A DNA stretch of 7,738 nucleotides, taken from NCBI GenBank assembly GCA_028823075.1, contig JAPKCE010000078.1, positions 1 through 7,738 on the forward strand, written 5' to 3'. Below the pieces are notes generated by a model, which was not told where the DNA came from, searched no databases, and saw only the letters and a program-made list of their open reading frames with translations. Positions within the stretch are counted from its first letter, which is position 1. Every line of letters begins with the position of its first letter. The position numbers were made by a program, and so were the translations under genes. Shown piece after piece: positions 1 to 6,704 of this stretch. Origin of the DNA: Myxococcota bacterium (GTDB taxonomy: Bacteria; Myxococcota; UBA4151).

Positions 1-1014
1 CGCCAAATAACGCAGACTCAAGAGATGCAAATCGTCGCTGTAATTCATGCGTAACGAGCGCTCGCTGAGACGGTGGGCCTGAGCCCATTCCTTATCCCTT
101 TCGAGTTGGGTTAGTCGTTCGCGCAGCGCGTAATGGTCTTCGGGATGCCAGGCCACTTGGCGTCTTAGAGCCTGCTGTCCTTCGGCCGAGGCGGCAGGGT
201 GCAAGCGGCGCAGCGCACTGAGCAGACTGAGGTTGAGCGGTGCTTGCTGGCTTAATTCGAGCAGCGCCTGGCGAGCGGCCGCCGGTTTTAGCCGCGCCAA
301 CACACGCGCTTGGTGGATTTTCGCTTGCAGGCAATCGCTGCTACCAAAAGCCTCGGCCGAGGCTACAGGGCGCCCGATCTCTTCGTGGGCAAGCCCGGTT
401 ACGACAGCCGCCAAGCAATCCGATTTGGGTGCTAAAGCAGCGCGCTTAATTGCCTCACCCGGCGCTTTGAGGGCGCTTAAAGCCTGCCATGCAGAGAGCG
501 CTTCGGGGCTGGGGGTTGGTTCCGCTAAGTCTTGGGCGCGGCGTGTTGCGCGCAGTGCCCACAAAGGAGGCAAGGCCTCGTTCGCCGCGATGAGTAGCGC
601 CTGTCTCGCCTTCTCTTCATCGCCGGCGACTCGGGCGATGAGTCCTTGCATGCTGGCATGCTCAGCGATGCGCGCTGCGGCCGCTGGGTTTTCAAGTTGC
701 AGCAAACGGTAGATCGCGGCTCGCCGTAATTGCGGGTTGTTCTTGCCCAGCGATTCGGCTCGGTCGGCGCTGGCCTGTGCAATTTCGCCGGCTAAAGCGA
801 CCGCAGGACCGCTTGCACTGGAGCGTAGACCCATGCGCATGGCCAGCCGATACGCGTCTAAGGGTTGTGCCTTGCTAAGTTGGTCAAGGCCGCGCTGAGC
901 CTCGGTCTTATCCCCCGCAGCAAAGGCTATCTGGGTCCAATTCGGGTCGCTAATTGGCGCCGTCGCGCAGGCCATCATGGGCAGTAGGGTGACAAATGCT
1001 CTCAAAGCCTGCAT
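1..1014 (-). CDS. Probable lipoprotein with alpha-helical (TPR-like) repeats, 3' end cut by window edge
   Basis: The minus-strand frame is open from the ATG at 1014 to base 1, giving 338 residues without a stop; the C-terminus lies beyond the window. The first 15 residues look like a short lipoprotein signal: MQALR, a hydrophobic core, then PMMAC with the candidate lipidated Cys at residue 16. The match is imperfect, with Met instead of Leu at -3. Residue 17 is Ala, not Asp, which in Gram-negative bacteria favours outer-membrane sorting. The rest is rich in Ala, Leu, Arg, Gln and Glu in short amphipathic stretches, as in TPR or similar helical solenoids, but I cannot place clean TPR units. 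The Shine-Dalgarno is weak (GGAA directly beside the ATG); a TTG two codons upstream is an alternative start, and an in-frame stop lies just beyond it. It diverges from the acidic pseudo-receiver gene. Likely role: an envelope scaffold or assembly lipoprotein, by inference only. Confidence 0.75.
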   Translation of the reverse strand, partial: MQALRAFVTLLPMMACATAPISDPNWTQIAFAAGDKTEAQRGLDQLSKAQPLDAYRLAMRMGLRSSASGPAVALAGEIAQASADRAESLGKNNPQLRRAAIYRLLQLENPAAAARIAEHASMQGLIARVAGDEEKARQALLIAANEALPPLWALRATRRAQDLAEPTPSPEALSAWQALSALKAPGEAIKRAALAPKSDCLAAVVTGLAHEEIGRPVASAEAFGSSDCLQAKIHQARVLARLKPAAARQALLELSQQAPLNLSLLSALRRLHPAASAEGQQALRRQVAWHPEDHYALRERLTQLERDKEWAQAHRLSERSLRMNYSDDLHLLSLRYLA

Positions 1015-1053
1015 TTCCAAACGCTAAGTGCGTAGCCGCGCATCGCATAAATC

Positions 1054-1058
1054 GAGGG
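1054..1058 (+). promoter_or_regulatory. Shine-Dalgarno deciding the start of the pseudo-receiver gene
   Basis: GAGGG lies three bases before the ATG at 1062. The spacing is short, but no comparable site was seen before the in-frame ATG at 996, whose extra 22 residues also do not belong to the receiver fold. Confidence 0.5.
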
Positions 1059-1061
1059 TCT

Positions 1062-2441
1062 ATGTCAGCGAGAATTCTTGTAATCGACTCGTCGCGCATC
1101 GTTCATCAAACGGTGCGTCTTACTTTGAGCGACCTAGCGGAGATCACCGCTTTGACGGACGCCGCCGAGGCTGCGGCAATGCCCGGGCCTTGGGAGTTGG
1201 CGGTCGTCAGCGGCGATTTGGGTGCCCAGTTACCGGGTATCGTCAGCGGTCTGCGCAGCGCTTCACCGCAACTTCGTCTGGTCATAGCCGTTGGTGTCAT
1301 GAAGGAATTGGCGGCGGAAATTCAGAGCCGACTAGGGCCCTGCGAAGTGGTGCGTAAGCCTTGGGTGGGGCGAGAGTTTCGCAGTTTGATCGAGACCATG
1401 CTGGCGAGTTCACCGACCACAGCAACGACCCTCGACGGGCTCGACGAAGCGGCGCCGTTTGAAGCGCTAGAGTCGAGCTTGGCGCTGCCGCTTAACGAAG
1501 AGGCCCTAGAAGCGATCAGCGCAGTGCCTCAAGCTCTTGATCATGGCTCGCCCTTTGCGGAAGCGGGTGAAGAGCTCGGCTTTGATGATATGCCTTCGAC
1601 CTCGCAATTTGCCGAGTTGATGAGCGGTGCTCCCGAGGCCGTTACAGAACTGGCTGAGGACGGTGAGGTACCGCCGGTGATCGATGATGAAGAGCCACCA
1701 ATCGCTTCGTTAGAGGCCGAAGCTCAGTCCATCGCCAATGATCTCGACGCGGGCATGAATGCACTCGAGGCCAGCCTTGGTGATTTACCTGAATTTGAAG
1801 TGACCACGCCACCTTCCGAAGCTCGCAGGCCTCCGCCTTTGGTTGAGCAGGTGATGGAGATGACCACGCCACCAAGCGGCGAACTGGACGAGCTTGACGC
1901 AGCCACGGACCCGCCCGATCGTGCTAACGAGGTGCTCTCAGCCTTGCCCTTGGACGATTTTGAGTCTGTATTCGGCGCAGCAAAGACCGGCGAAGTTGCG
2001 CCACTTGACGAGTATGACGAGGATGATGAGGATGATGAGGATTCAGAAGTGCCGGTTTGGTCGCATGAGGGAACCGGTGAGTTCAGCGAAATCGCACAGC
2101 CTGAAGAGGATAGCGATGTCGATAAAACCAACGCCTCGATGATCGCCGCGTTGAACGCTTTGGAAGCCGCCGCTGGCTATGTTGAAGAGGCGAATGGCAT
2201 GGTTGATTCCGGGCCGCCAAGTTCGCCAGAAGAGGTGTTCTTCGAGGAGCCGAGCGCTGTGCCGAGCGCCAGCGTATCGCCGCTGAGCCCCGAGCAATGG
2301 ATCGCCCTGCGAGCCGAGGTCCGCGACACCGTCGAAACAATGATTAACGAGTTGGTGCCACAACTCGCCGAGCGCATTATCAGCGCCGAGATTGAGCGCC
2401 TCACAAAAGACTTTCTCCCGCAGGCTGAAGACGACGCTTAA
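1062..2441 (+). CDS. Pseudo-receiver protein with long acidic linker and conserved-looking C-terminal helix
   Basis: The product has 459 residues. Residues 1-110 resemble a CheY-like receiver: strand one ILVID (5-9), WELAVVSGDL (44-53) where strand three should end in the phosphoacceptor, and RKPW (98-101) carrying the conserved Lys-Pro. The phosphoacceptor Asp appears replaced by Ser50, and the usual Thr/Ser after strand four is Gly78, so phosphotransfer is unlikely. Residues of about 116-405 are Asp/Glu/Pro/Ser-rich, low in complexity and probably disordered. They include two TTPPS motifs (248-252, 268-272) and an acidic run near 317-327. Residues 406-459 form a likely amphipathic helical module (ELVPQLAERI, then EIERL). 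From memory it resembles the C-terminus of deltaproteobacterial receiver-like proteins and, loosely, of the polar organiser PopZ. No DNA-binding or enzymatic output domain is visible. I chose the ATG at 1062 because the receiver fold starts there and GAGGG precedes it; an upstream ATG at 996 would overlap the divergent gene. Confidence 0.8.
   Translation: MSARILVIDSSRIVHQTVRLTLSDLAEITALTDAAEAAAMPGPWELAVVSGDLGAQLPGIVSGLRSASPQLRLVIAVGVMKELAAEIQSRLGPCEVVRKPWVGREFRSLIETMLASSPTTATTLDGLDEAAPFEALESSLALPLNEEALEAISAVPQALDHGSPFAEAGEELGFDDMPSTSQFAELMSGAPEAVTELAEDGEVPPVIDDEEPPIASLEAEAQSIANDLDAGMNALEASLGDLPEFEVTTPPSEARRPPPLVEQVMEMTTPPSGELDELDAATDPPDRANEVLSALPLDDFESVFGAAKTGEVAPLDEYDEDDEDDEDSEVPVWSHEGTGEFSEIAQPEEDSDVDKTNASMIAALNALEAAAGYVEEANGMVDSGPPSSPEEVFFEEPSAVPSASVSPLSPEQWIALRAEVRDTVETMINELVPQLAERIISAEIERLTKDFLPQAEDDA
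1801..1873 (+). repeat. 13-bp direct repeat 60 bp apart, encoding two TTPPS motifs
   Basis: TGACCACGCCACC occurs at 1801-1813 and again at 1861-1873. Both copies are in the same reading frame and give VTTPPSE and MTTPPSG in the linker of the pseudo-receiver protein. A degenerate third form, ATDPPD, follows about 12 codons later. This may be a short linear motif or a small internal duplication. Confidence 0.8.
2010..2042 (+). repeat. Imperfect 9-bp tandem repeat encoding an acidic run
   Basis: About 3.7 units of a 9-base repeat, with consensus GAGGATGAT. The first unit is diverged (GAGTATGAC) and the next ones are identical. In frame they encode EYDEDDEDDED within the acidic linker of the pseudo-receiver protein. 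Such a repeat could change length by slippage in steps of three residues without shifting frame. Confidence 0.85.
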
Positions 2442-2457
2442 AGCGCTCTGGCGCTTT
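2440..2457 (+). terminator. Perfect hairpin overlapping the stop codon of the pseudo-receiver gene
   Basis: AAAGCGC and GCGCTTT form a perfect 7-bp stem around a TCTG loop, beginning inside the TAA stop codon. The stem ends in three T but no U-tract follows, so at best it is a weak intrinsic terminator or a 3'-end stabilising hairpin. Read-through into valS is plausible. Confidence 0.4.
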
Positions 2458-2474
2458 GCTCAGCGGTGGTTTAG

Positions 2475-2499
2475 TTGCCCTCCCCCTAAGGGGGAGCAA
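2475..2499 (+). promoter_or_regulatory. Hairpin enclosing the valS Shine-Dalgarno
   Basis: CTCCCCC (2480-2486) and GGGGGAG (2490-2496) pair perfectly around a 3-base TAA loop. TTG (2475-2477) and CAA (2497-2499) can extend the stem across a 2-base bulge. The right arm is the purine-rich Shine-Dalgarno of valS, eight bases before its GTG start, so folding would hide the ribosome site. No T-tract follows, which argues against a terminator. I see no T-box features. Sequestration is inferred from pairing alone. Confidence 0.5.
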
Positions 2500-2504
2500 A
2501 GAAC

Positions 2505-5168
2505 GTGACCGCCGAATTACCCAAACGCTACGACCCCGCCGCTCTTGAAGCGTCTCGTTATGCTGCCTGGGAAGCCGCAGGGCATTTCGCTGCCGATGAA
2601 AACAGCGACAAAAAGCCTTTCACGATCGTTTTGCCTCCGCCGAATGTAACCGGTTCGCTGCATGTTGGGCACGCCCTTACGGCGGCCGTGCAAGACACCC
2701 TTATTCGTTACAAGCGCATGACTGGGTATGAAGCGCTCTGGTTACCCGGAACAGACCATGCGGGCATCGCCACTCAGATGGTGGTTGAGCGTGACCTAGA
2801 GCGCCGCGGTGAGCCGGGGCGCGAGGCGCTTGGCCGAGAAGCGTTTCTCGAAAAAGTTTGGCAGTGGAAAGCCACCAACGGCACGCGCATTCAAGAACAG
2901 CACCGAATTTTAGGAGCCAGTCTGGACTGGCAACGCGAACGCTTTACCCTGGACGAAGGGTTTTCGAGCGCCGTCACCGAAGCCTTTGTGCGCCTTTACG
3001 ACGAGGGTTTGATCTATCGCGCTGAGCGGTTGATCAACTGGAGTCCGGGGTTGAAAACGTCGCTCTCGGACCTTGAGGTTGAGCATAAGGACGCCGCCGG
3101 TCATCTTTGGCATTTGGCCTATCCGGTCAGTGGTAGCGACGAGCGTTTGGTGGTGGCGACGACGCGCCCCGAAACTATGCTCGGCGATACAGCGGTGGCG
3201 GTTCATCCCAGCGACGAGCGCTACGCCCACCTCATCGGTAAGACCATCGACCTGCCGCTCACGGAGCGAAAAATCCCCATCATCGCCGACGCTGTTTTGG
3301 TGAACCTGGAGTTCGGTAGTGGCGCGGTCAAGGTCACTCCTGCTCACGATTTCAATGATTTCCAAACCGGCAAACGTCACGATCTTCCGCTCATCAATGT
3401 TTTGGATGAAGGCGCCCATGTCTCGCTTCCAGGTCCCTATTTGGGCCTGCATGTTGACGAGGCGCGCAAGGCGGTAGTCGCCGATCTTGATGCCTTGGGC
3501 CTGCTGGTCAAAGTCGAAGATCATGCGCACAGCGTGGGGCATTGCTCGCGCAGTGGTTCGGTGGTTGAGCCACGCCTTAGCCTGCAATGGTTCGTCTCCA
3601 CTAAGCCTCTAGCGGCCAAGGCGATGGACGCAACGCGCAAGGGCGAAACCCAGATCGTACCGCAGCGTTTTGAGTCGACTTGGTACCATTGGATGGAGAA
3701 CATTCAGGATTGGTGCATCTCTCGTCAGTTGTGGTGGGGGCATCGCATTCCTGCTTGGCACGCCGGCGATCAGGTCTTTGTGGCGCGCAGCGAGGCCGAG
3801 GCCTTGGAAAAAGCGAAGGCCGCCGGTTTTGAGCCCAGTGAGTTGCGTCGAGACGAAGACGTTCTCGATACCTGGTTCAGCTCGGGGCTTTGGCCCATGG
3901 GAACTTTGGGCTGGCCTGAAAAGACGCCCGAGTTAGAAAAATTCTACCCCACCGACGTGCTTGAAACGGGCCATGATATTCTGTTCTTTTGGGTGGCTCG
4001 CATGATGATGTTGGGCATTCACTTCACCGGTAAGGCACCGTTCCACACCATATTTTTGCATGGCATGGTGCGCGACGCCCAAGGCCAAAAGATGTCGAAA
4101 AGCAAAGAGAACGTCATCGATCCGGTAGAGATCACCAACGAGTACGGCGCCGATGCGCTGCGTTTGGGTCTGTTGCTCATGGCGGCGCCCGGGCGCGACA
4201 TCAAAATGAACATGCAGCGCATCGAAGGGTATCGGAATTTCCTGACCAAGGTTTGGAACGCCACCCGCTTTGCTCAAACCTATCTTGTGGATTGCCAGCC
4301 GAGTGATTGGCAGGCGCCCTCGGGGGCCACGGAGCGTTGGATTCGCTCGCGCCTCGCGGCGACCCAAGACACCGTAAAATCGGCCTTTGCCGAATACCGA
4401 CTCGATGAGGCGGGTCAGGCGATCTACCACTTCATCTGGCATGAACTCTGCGACTGGTACATCGAGTTGGCCAAGCGCCCTTTGCGCAGTGACGACGAAC
4501 TTGAAAGCGCCGCAGCGCGAGCCGCTCTCGCCGATGCTTTGAGCGGTGCCTTGCGCATGCTTCACCCCTTTTGTCCCTTTGTTACCGAAGAGTTATGGGC
4601 AGCCTTGCCGCTCTTCATGCGCGATGCCGAAAGCTTGAGCAAAGCCCGCTTCGAGGTCGAGGTCGAGCGTGACCCCGCTGCCGAATCGCAGATCGCTTTG
4701 GCCATCGAAGCCGTTGGGCTGCTGCGCGCTCTGCGCGGGCAGATGGGCATTAAGCCCCGCGAACCCTTGGCGGTTCGTCTTCAAGTGGCCGAACAAGATC
4801 GTTTGCAGCACCTCGACTCGGCGGCGCGCCTGTTGGTAGATTTGGCGGCAGCTGAGTCCGTCGAGACCGGTTTGCAGTCGGCCGACAAACCCCGCGGCTG
4901 GGCCGTGGCAACCGGTGAGGGCTTGACCCTGCTCGCCAATTTGAGTGGCAAGGTCGACGTCGCCGCCGAAAGCGAGCGTTTGCAGGGCGATTTGGATAAA
5001 AACGGTCAAGAGATCGGTAAGTGCAAAGGTAAGCTCGGTAACCAGCGCTTTGTGGCGCGAGCCCCCGAAGCTGTGGTCGCCGAAGAGCGCCGCCGCTTGG
5101 TGGAGTTCGAGCGCCGCGACGGTGAACTGCGCTCCGCCTTGAACCGTCTCGCCGAGTTGGAGGCCTAG
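2505..5168 (+). CDS. valS: Valyl-tRNA synthetase
   Basis: This cytoplasmic class I synthetase attaches valine to tRNA-Val using ATP and hydrolyses mischarged Thr-tRNA-Val. The 887 residues match the family's usual length, and the domain order is complete. The catalytic HIGH motif is HVGH (53-56) after PPPNVTGSL. The CP1 editing domain carries TTRPET (219-224) and AHDFNDF (280-286). WCISRQLWWGHRIP (403-416) and DTWFSSGLWP (455-464) mark the second half of the Rossmann fold, and KMSKS is at 529-533. A helical anticodon-binding domain follows, then the C-terminal coiled-coil arm (about 815-887) typical of ValRS. The start is GTG, supported by a strong GGGGGAG site eight bases upstream that lies in a hairpin. 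It is the first gene of a tight operon with nadC, birA and coaX. No key residue appears missing. Confidence 0.98.
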   Translation: MTAELPKRYDPAALEASRYAAWEAAGHFAADENSDKKPFTIVLPPPNVTGSLHVGHALTAAVQDTLIRYKRMTGYEALWLPGTDHAGIATQMVVERDLERRGEPGREALGREAFLEKVWQWKATNGTRIQEQHRILGASLDWQRERFTLDEGFSSAVTEAFVRLYDEGLIYRAERLINWSPGLKTSLSDLEVEHKDAAGHLWHLAYPVSGSDERLVVATTRPETMLGDTAVAVHPSDERYAHLIGKTIDLPLTERKIPIIADAVLVNLEFGSGAVKVTPAHDFNDFQTGKRHDLPLINVLDEGAHVSLPGPYLGLHVDEARKAVVADLDALGLLVKVEDHAHSVGHCSRSGSVVEPRLSLQWFVSTKPLAAKAMDATRKGETQIVPQRFESTWYHWMENIQDWCISRQLWWGHRIPAWHAGDQVFVARSEAEALEKAKAAGFEPSELRRDEDVLDTWFSSGLWPMGTLGWPEKTPELEKFYPTDVLETGHDILFFWVARMMMLGIHFTGKAPFHTIFLHGMVRDAQGQKMSKSKENVIDPVEITNEYGADALRLGLLLMAAPGRDIKMNMQRIEGYRNFLTKVWNATRFAQTYLVDCQPSDWQAPSGATERWIRSRLAATQDTVKSAFAEYRLDEAGQAIYHFIWHELCDWYIELAKRPLRSDDELESAAARAALADALSGALRMLHPFCPFVTEELWAALPLFMRDAESLSKARFEVEVERDPAAESQIALAIEAVGLLRALRGQMGIKPREPLAVRLQVAEQDRLQHLDSAARLLVDLAAAESVETGLQSADKPRGWAVATGEGLTLLANLSGKVDVAAESERLQGDLDKNGQEIGKCKGKLGNQRFVARAPEAVVAEERRRLVEFERRDGELRSALNRLAELEA
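5159..5163 (+). promoter_or_regulatory. Shine-Dalgarno of nadC inside the valS 3' end
   Basis: GGAGG lies within the last codons of valS, eight bases before the nadC ATG at 5172. Ribosomes finishing valS pass over it, consistent with coupled translation. Confidence 0.7.
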
Positions 5169-5171
5169 CCG

Positions 5172-6020
5172 ATGCCCGCGCCTAGTCCTCTCGTCGATCG
5201 TTTGTTGCAATTGGCTCTGGATGAAGACCTCGGTCGCGGCGACGTGACCAGCGAGGCGATTTTTGGTGAGGGCGACAGGCTTAGCGCAGTGTTTCGCCCA
5301 CGTCAGGCGCTGACCGTGAGCGGTCTTTGGGTGATCGAACGCTTGATCAAGCTTTCGGGCGCTGAAATCGATTTGACCTTGAGCGTCGCCGATGGCGATG
5401 TGGTGGCCGCTGGCGGCGAGATCGCCATCATCAGCGGTGATGCGACGAGCGTGCTCGCTTTGGAGCGCAGCTGCCTCAATTTTCTCACCCACCTCAGCGC
5501 CATCGCCACCTTTACCCGGGAATGCGTCGCGGCTCTCGGCGAGGGGCGAGCTCGGCTCGTGGATACGCGCAAGACCACCCCCGGTTGGCGTCAGCTCGAA
5601 AAGGCAGCGGTGCGCCACGGCGGCGGACGCAATCATCGCAACGATTTGAGCGATGGGGTCATGATCAAGGACAACCATATCGCCGCCGCCGGAAGCTTGC
5701 GCGCTGCGGTCTCTGGCGTGCGGCTCAAAGCGCATCACCTGCTTCGTGTGGAACTTGAAGTGGATACAGAAGTCCAGCTCGCTGAGGCCCTTGAGCTTGG
5801 GGTCGATGTGCTGATGCTCGATAATTTCGATGACGCTCGCGCCCTTCAGGCCATACAATTGATTCGCGCCAAACGCCCCGAGACGGTGGTTGAGTTGAGC
5901 GGTGGAATTACGCGTCAGCGCCTGCCTCGGTTGCAGGCCTTAGGCGCCGATCTTATCAGCATGGGCGCGCTGACTCATTCAGCTCCTTCGGTGGATATCG
6001 GTTTGGACTGTTCCCCGTGA
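5172..6020 (+). CDS. nadC: Nicotinate-nucleotide diphosphorylase (carboxylating), quinolinate phosphoribosyltransferase
   Basis: It converts quinolinate and phosphoribosyl diphosphate to nicotinate mononucleotide, CO2 and diphosphate, the step where de novo NAD synthesis joins the salvage route. At 282 residues it is full length. Hallmarks in order are the N-terminal LDEDLGRGDVTS (16-27), ERSCLNFL (98-105) with the substrate-binding Arg99, DTRKTTPGWR (131-140), HGGGRNHRNDLSDG (149-162), KDNH (166-169), EVDT (196-199), LMLDNF (214-219) and ELSGGI (241-246), then ISMGALTHSAPSVDIGLD near the C-terminus. These supply the Arg, Lys and His residues that bind quinolinate and the phosphate groups. 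The usual LSGIAT is LSAIAT (108-113), a minor change. The ATG follows valS after three bases and its TGA precedes birA, so it is in the middle of the operon. No nadA or nadB is in view. Confidence 0.97.
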   Translation: MPAPSPLVDRLLQLALDEDLGRGDVTSEAIFGEGDRLSAVFRPRQALTVSGLWVIERLIKLSGAEIDLTLSVADGDVVAAGGEIAIISGDATSVLALERSCLNFLTHLSAIATFTRECVAALGEGRARLVDTRKTTPGWRQLEKAAVRHGGGRNHRNDLSDGVMIKDNHIAAAGSLRAAVSGVRLKAHHLLRVELEVDTEVQLAEALELGVDVLMLDNFDDARALQAIQLIRAKRPETVVELSGGITRQRLPRLQALGADLISMGALTHSAPSVDIGLDCSP

Positions 6021-6023
6021 GGA
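6019..6023 (+). promoter_or_regulatory. Shine-Dalgarno deciding the birA start
   Basis: GAGGA overlaps the nadC stop codon and sits five bases before the ATG at 6029. An in-frame GTG at 6017, overlapping the nadC stop as GTGA, has only a poor upstream site, so the ATG is preferred. Confidence 0.55.
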
Positions 6024-6028
6024 AGCCC

Positions 6029-6703
6029 ATGCATTTTGGCAGTTTGGACAGCAGCTCCGATGAGGCTTCTCGGCAGCTTAGAGCGGGCCGAGCTTTACCG
6101 TTTTCGATCGTCTGCGATCACCAGACCAGCGGCCGAGGCCGCAACGGTCGCGCCTGGGTTTCACGCCGCGGCGTCGGCCTGTATCTGACCCATGCTCGTG
6201 GGGTCGAAACCTTACCCAAGCCCCTCACCTTGGCACCCTTGGCGGTGGGCTGCGCCCTGGCTGATTGGCTGCGCTGTTTGGGCCTTGATGTGCGCCTCAA
6301 ATGGCCCAACGACCTGCGCGTGGATGGGGCAAAGATTGGTGGTATTCTCTGTGAGTTACGCAATCAAACTCTATTCGTTGGGCTCGGCATTAATTGGCTT
6401 GAGGCGCCCTTGATCAGTGATCAAAAAACGGCTGCTGCGGCACAGTATTCAGCGGCTCTACCCACTTTAGAATCTGCCCAATTCGCTGCCGAGCGCGCCC
6501 TTCGTTCTGGCTTGGATTGGTGGGCAGCTCAGGGCAACGAGGCCTTGCGCCAGCGTTGGTGGCAGCTTGCTGAGCGCGGGCAGATGAGCAGCGGTTCGAT
6601 GCAGGGTGAGGCGCTTGGGCTTGCCGACGACGGCGCCCTACGCTTGCTCGATGCGAGCGGCGCGGTACATGAGCTACGCGCTGGCGATGTGGAGACTTTG
6701 TAA
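6029..6703 (+). CDS. birA: Biotin--[acetyl-CoA-carboxylase] ligase, no DNA-binding domain
   Basis: It activates biotin with ATP to biotinyl-AMP and transfers it to the lysine of biotin carboxyl carrier domains in the cytoplasm. From the ATG at 6029 the protein has 224 residues. Visible motifs are the biotin-binding region DSSSDEA (7-13, in the place of the usual STN), the adenylate-binding loop GRGRNG (35-40), KWPND (91-95), KIGGIL (102-107) with the catalytic-type Lys102, and GLGIN (118-122). A small C-terminal beta domain follows, including ALGLADDGALRLLDASG. There is no N-terminal winged helix, so this is a group I ligase and should not act as the biotin-operon repressor. No bio genes are in view. 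It may start instead at GTG 6017, adding four residues and overlapping nadC. A perfect 15-base inverted repeat lies within the coding region. Confidence 0.93.
   Translation: MHFGSLDSSSDEASRQLRAGRALPFSIVCDHQTSGRGRNGRAWVSRRGVGLYLTHARGVETLPKPLTLAPLAVGCALADWLRCLGLDVRLKWPNDLRVDGAKIGGILCELRNQTLFVGLGINWLEAPLISDQKTAAAAQYSAALPTLESAQFAAERALRSGLDWWAAQGNEALRQRWWQLAERGQMSSGSMQGEALGLADDGALRLLDASGAVHELRAGDVETL
6410..6424. repeat. Perfect inverted repeat TTGATCA-G-TGATCAA inside birA
   Basis: Two 7-base arms flank a single G and are followed by a run of A. In frame it encodes part of LISDQK, between the catalytic core and the later helices of BirA, a region that varies in length in this family. The half-sites resemble FNR/CRP boxes, but the spacing is five instead of four bases. 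Confidence 0.8.
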
Positions 6704-6704
6704 A

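Noticed and set aside
351..362. 12-base palindrome CCTCGGCCGAGG
   Set aside because: It is within the lipoprotein coding region and built of common Ala/Glu codons; a similar string at 182-192 has the same codon origin.
233..712. Plus-strand open frame of 159 codons
   Set aside because: It is antisense to the lipoprotein gene, whose minus-strand frame runs unbroken from 1014 to the window edge with a plausible signal peptide. The plus-frame product has no recognisable motif.
996..1061. Upstream ATG extending the pseudo-receiver protein by 22 residues
   Set aside because: The extension does not belong to the receiver fold, would overlap the divergent lipoprotein gene, and no good ribosome site precedes it.
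2455..2504. Promoter for valS in the spacer
   Set aside because: No -35/-10 pair with acceptable spacing was found; the sequence is GC-rich and dominated by the two hairpins.
2910..3587. Minus-strand open frame of 225 codons opposite valS
   Set aside because: Antisense shadow of the ValRS editing domain; no family resemblance.
4593..5858. Long minus-strand open frame of 421 codons opposite valS and nadC
   Set aside because: It is antisense to two unmistakable enzymes. In GC-rich DNA stops are rare in the opposite frame, and its translation shows no domain or motif.
6129..6142. Inverted repeat GCGGCC-GA-GGCCGC in birA
   Set aside because: It falls on the codons of the conserved adenylate-binding loop region and is explained by coding constraint.
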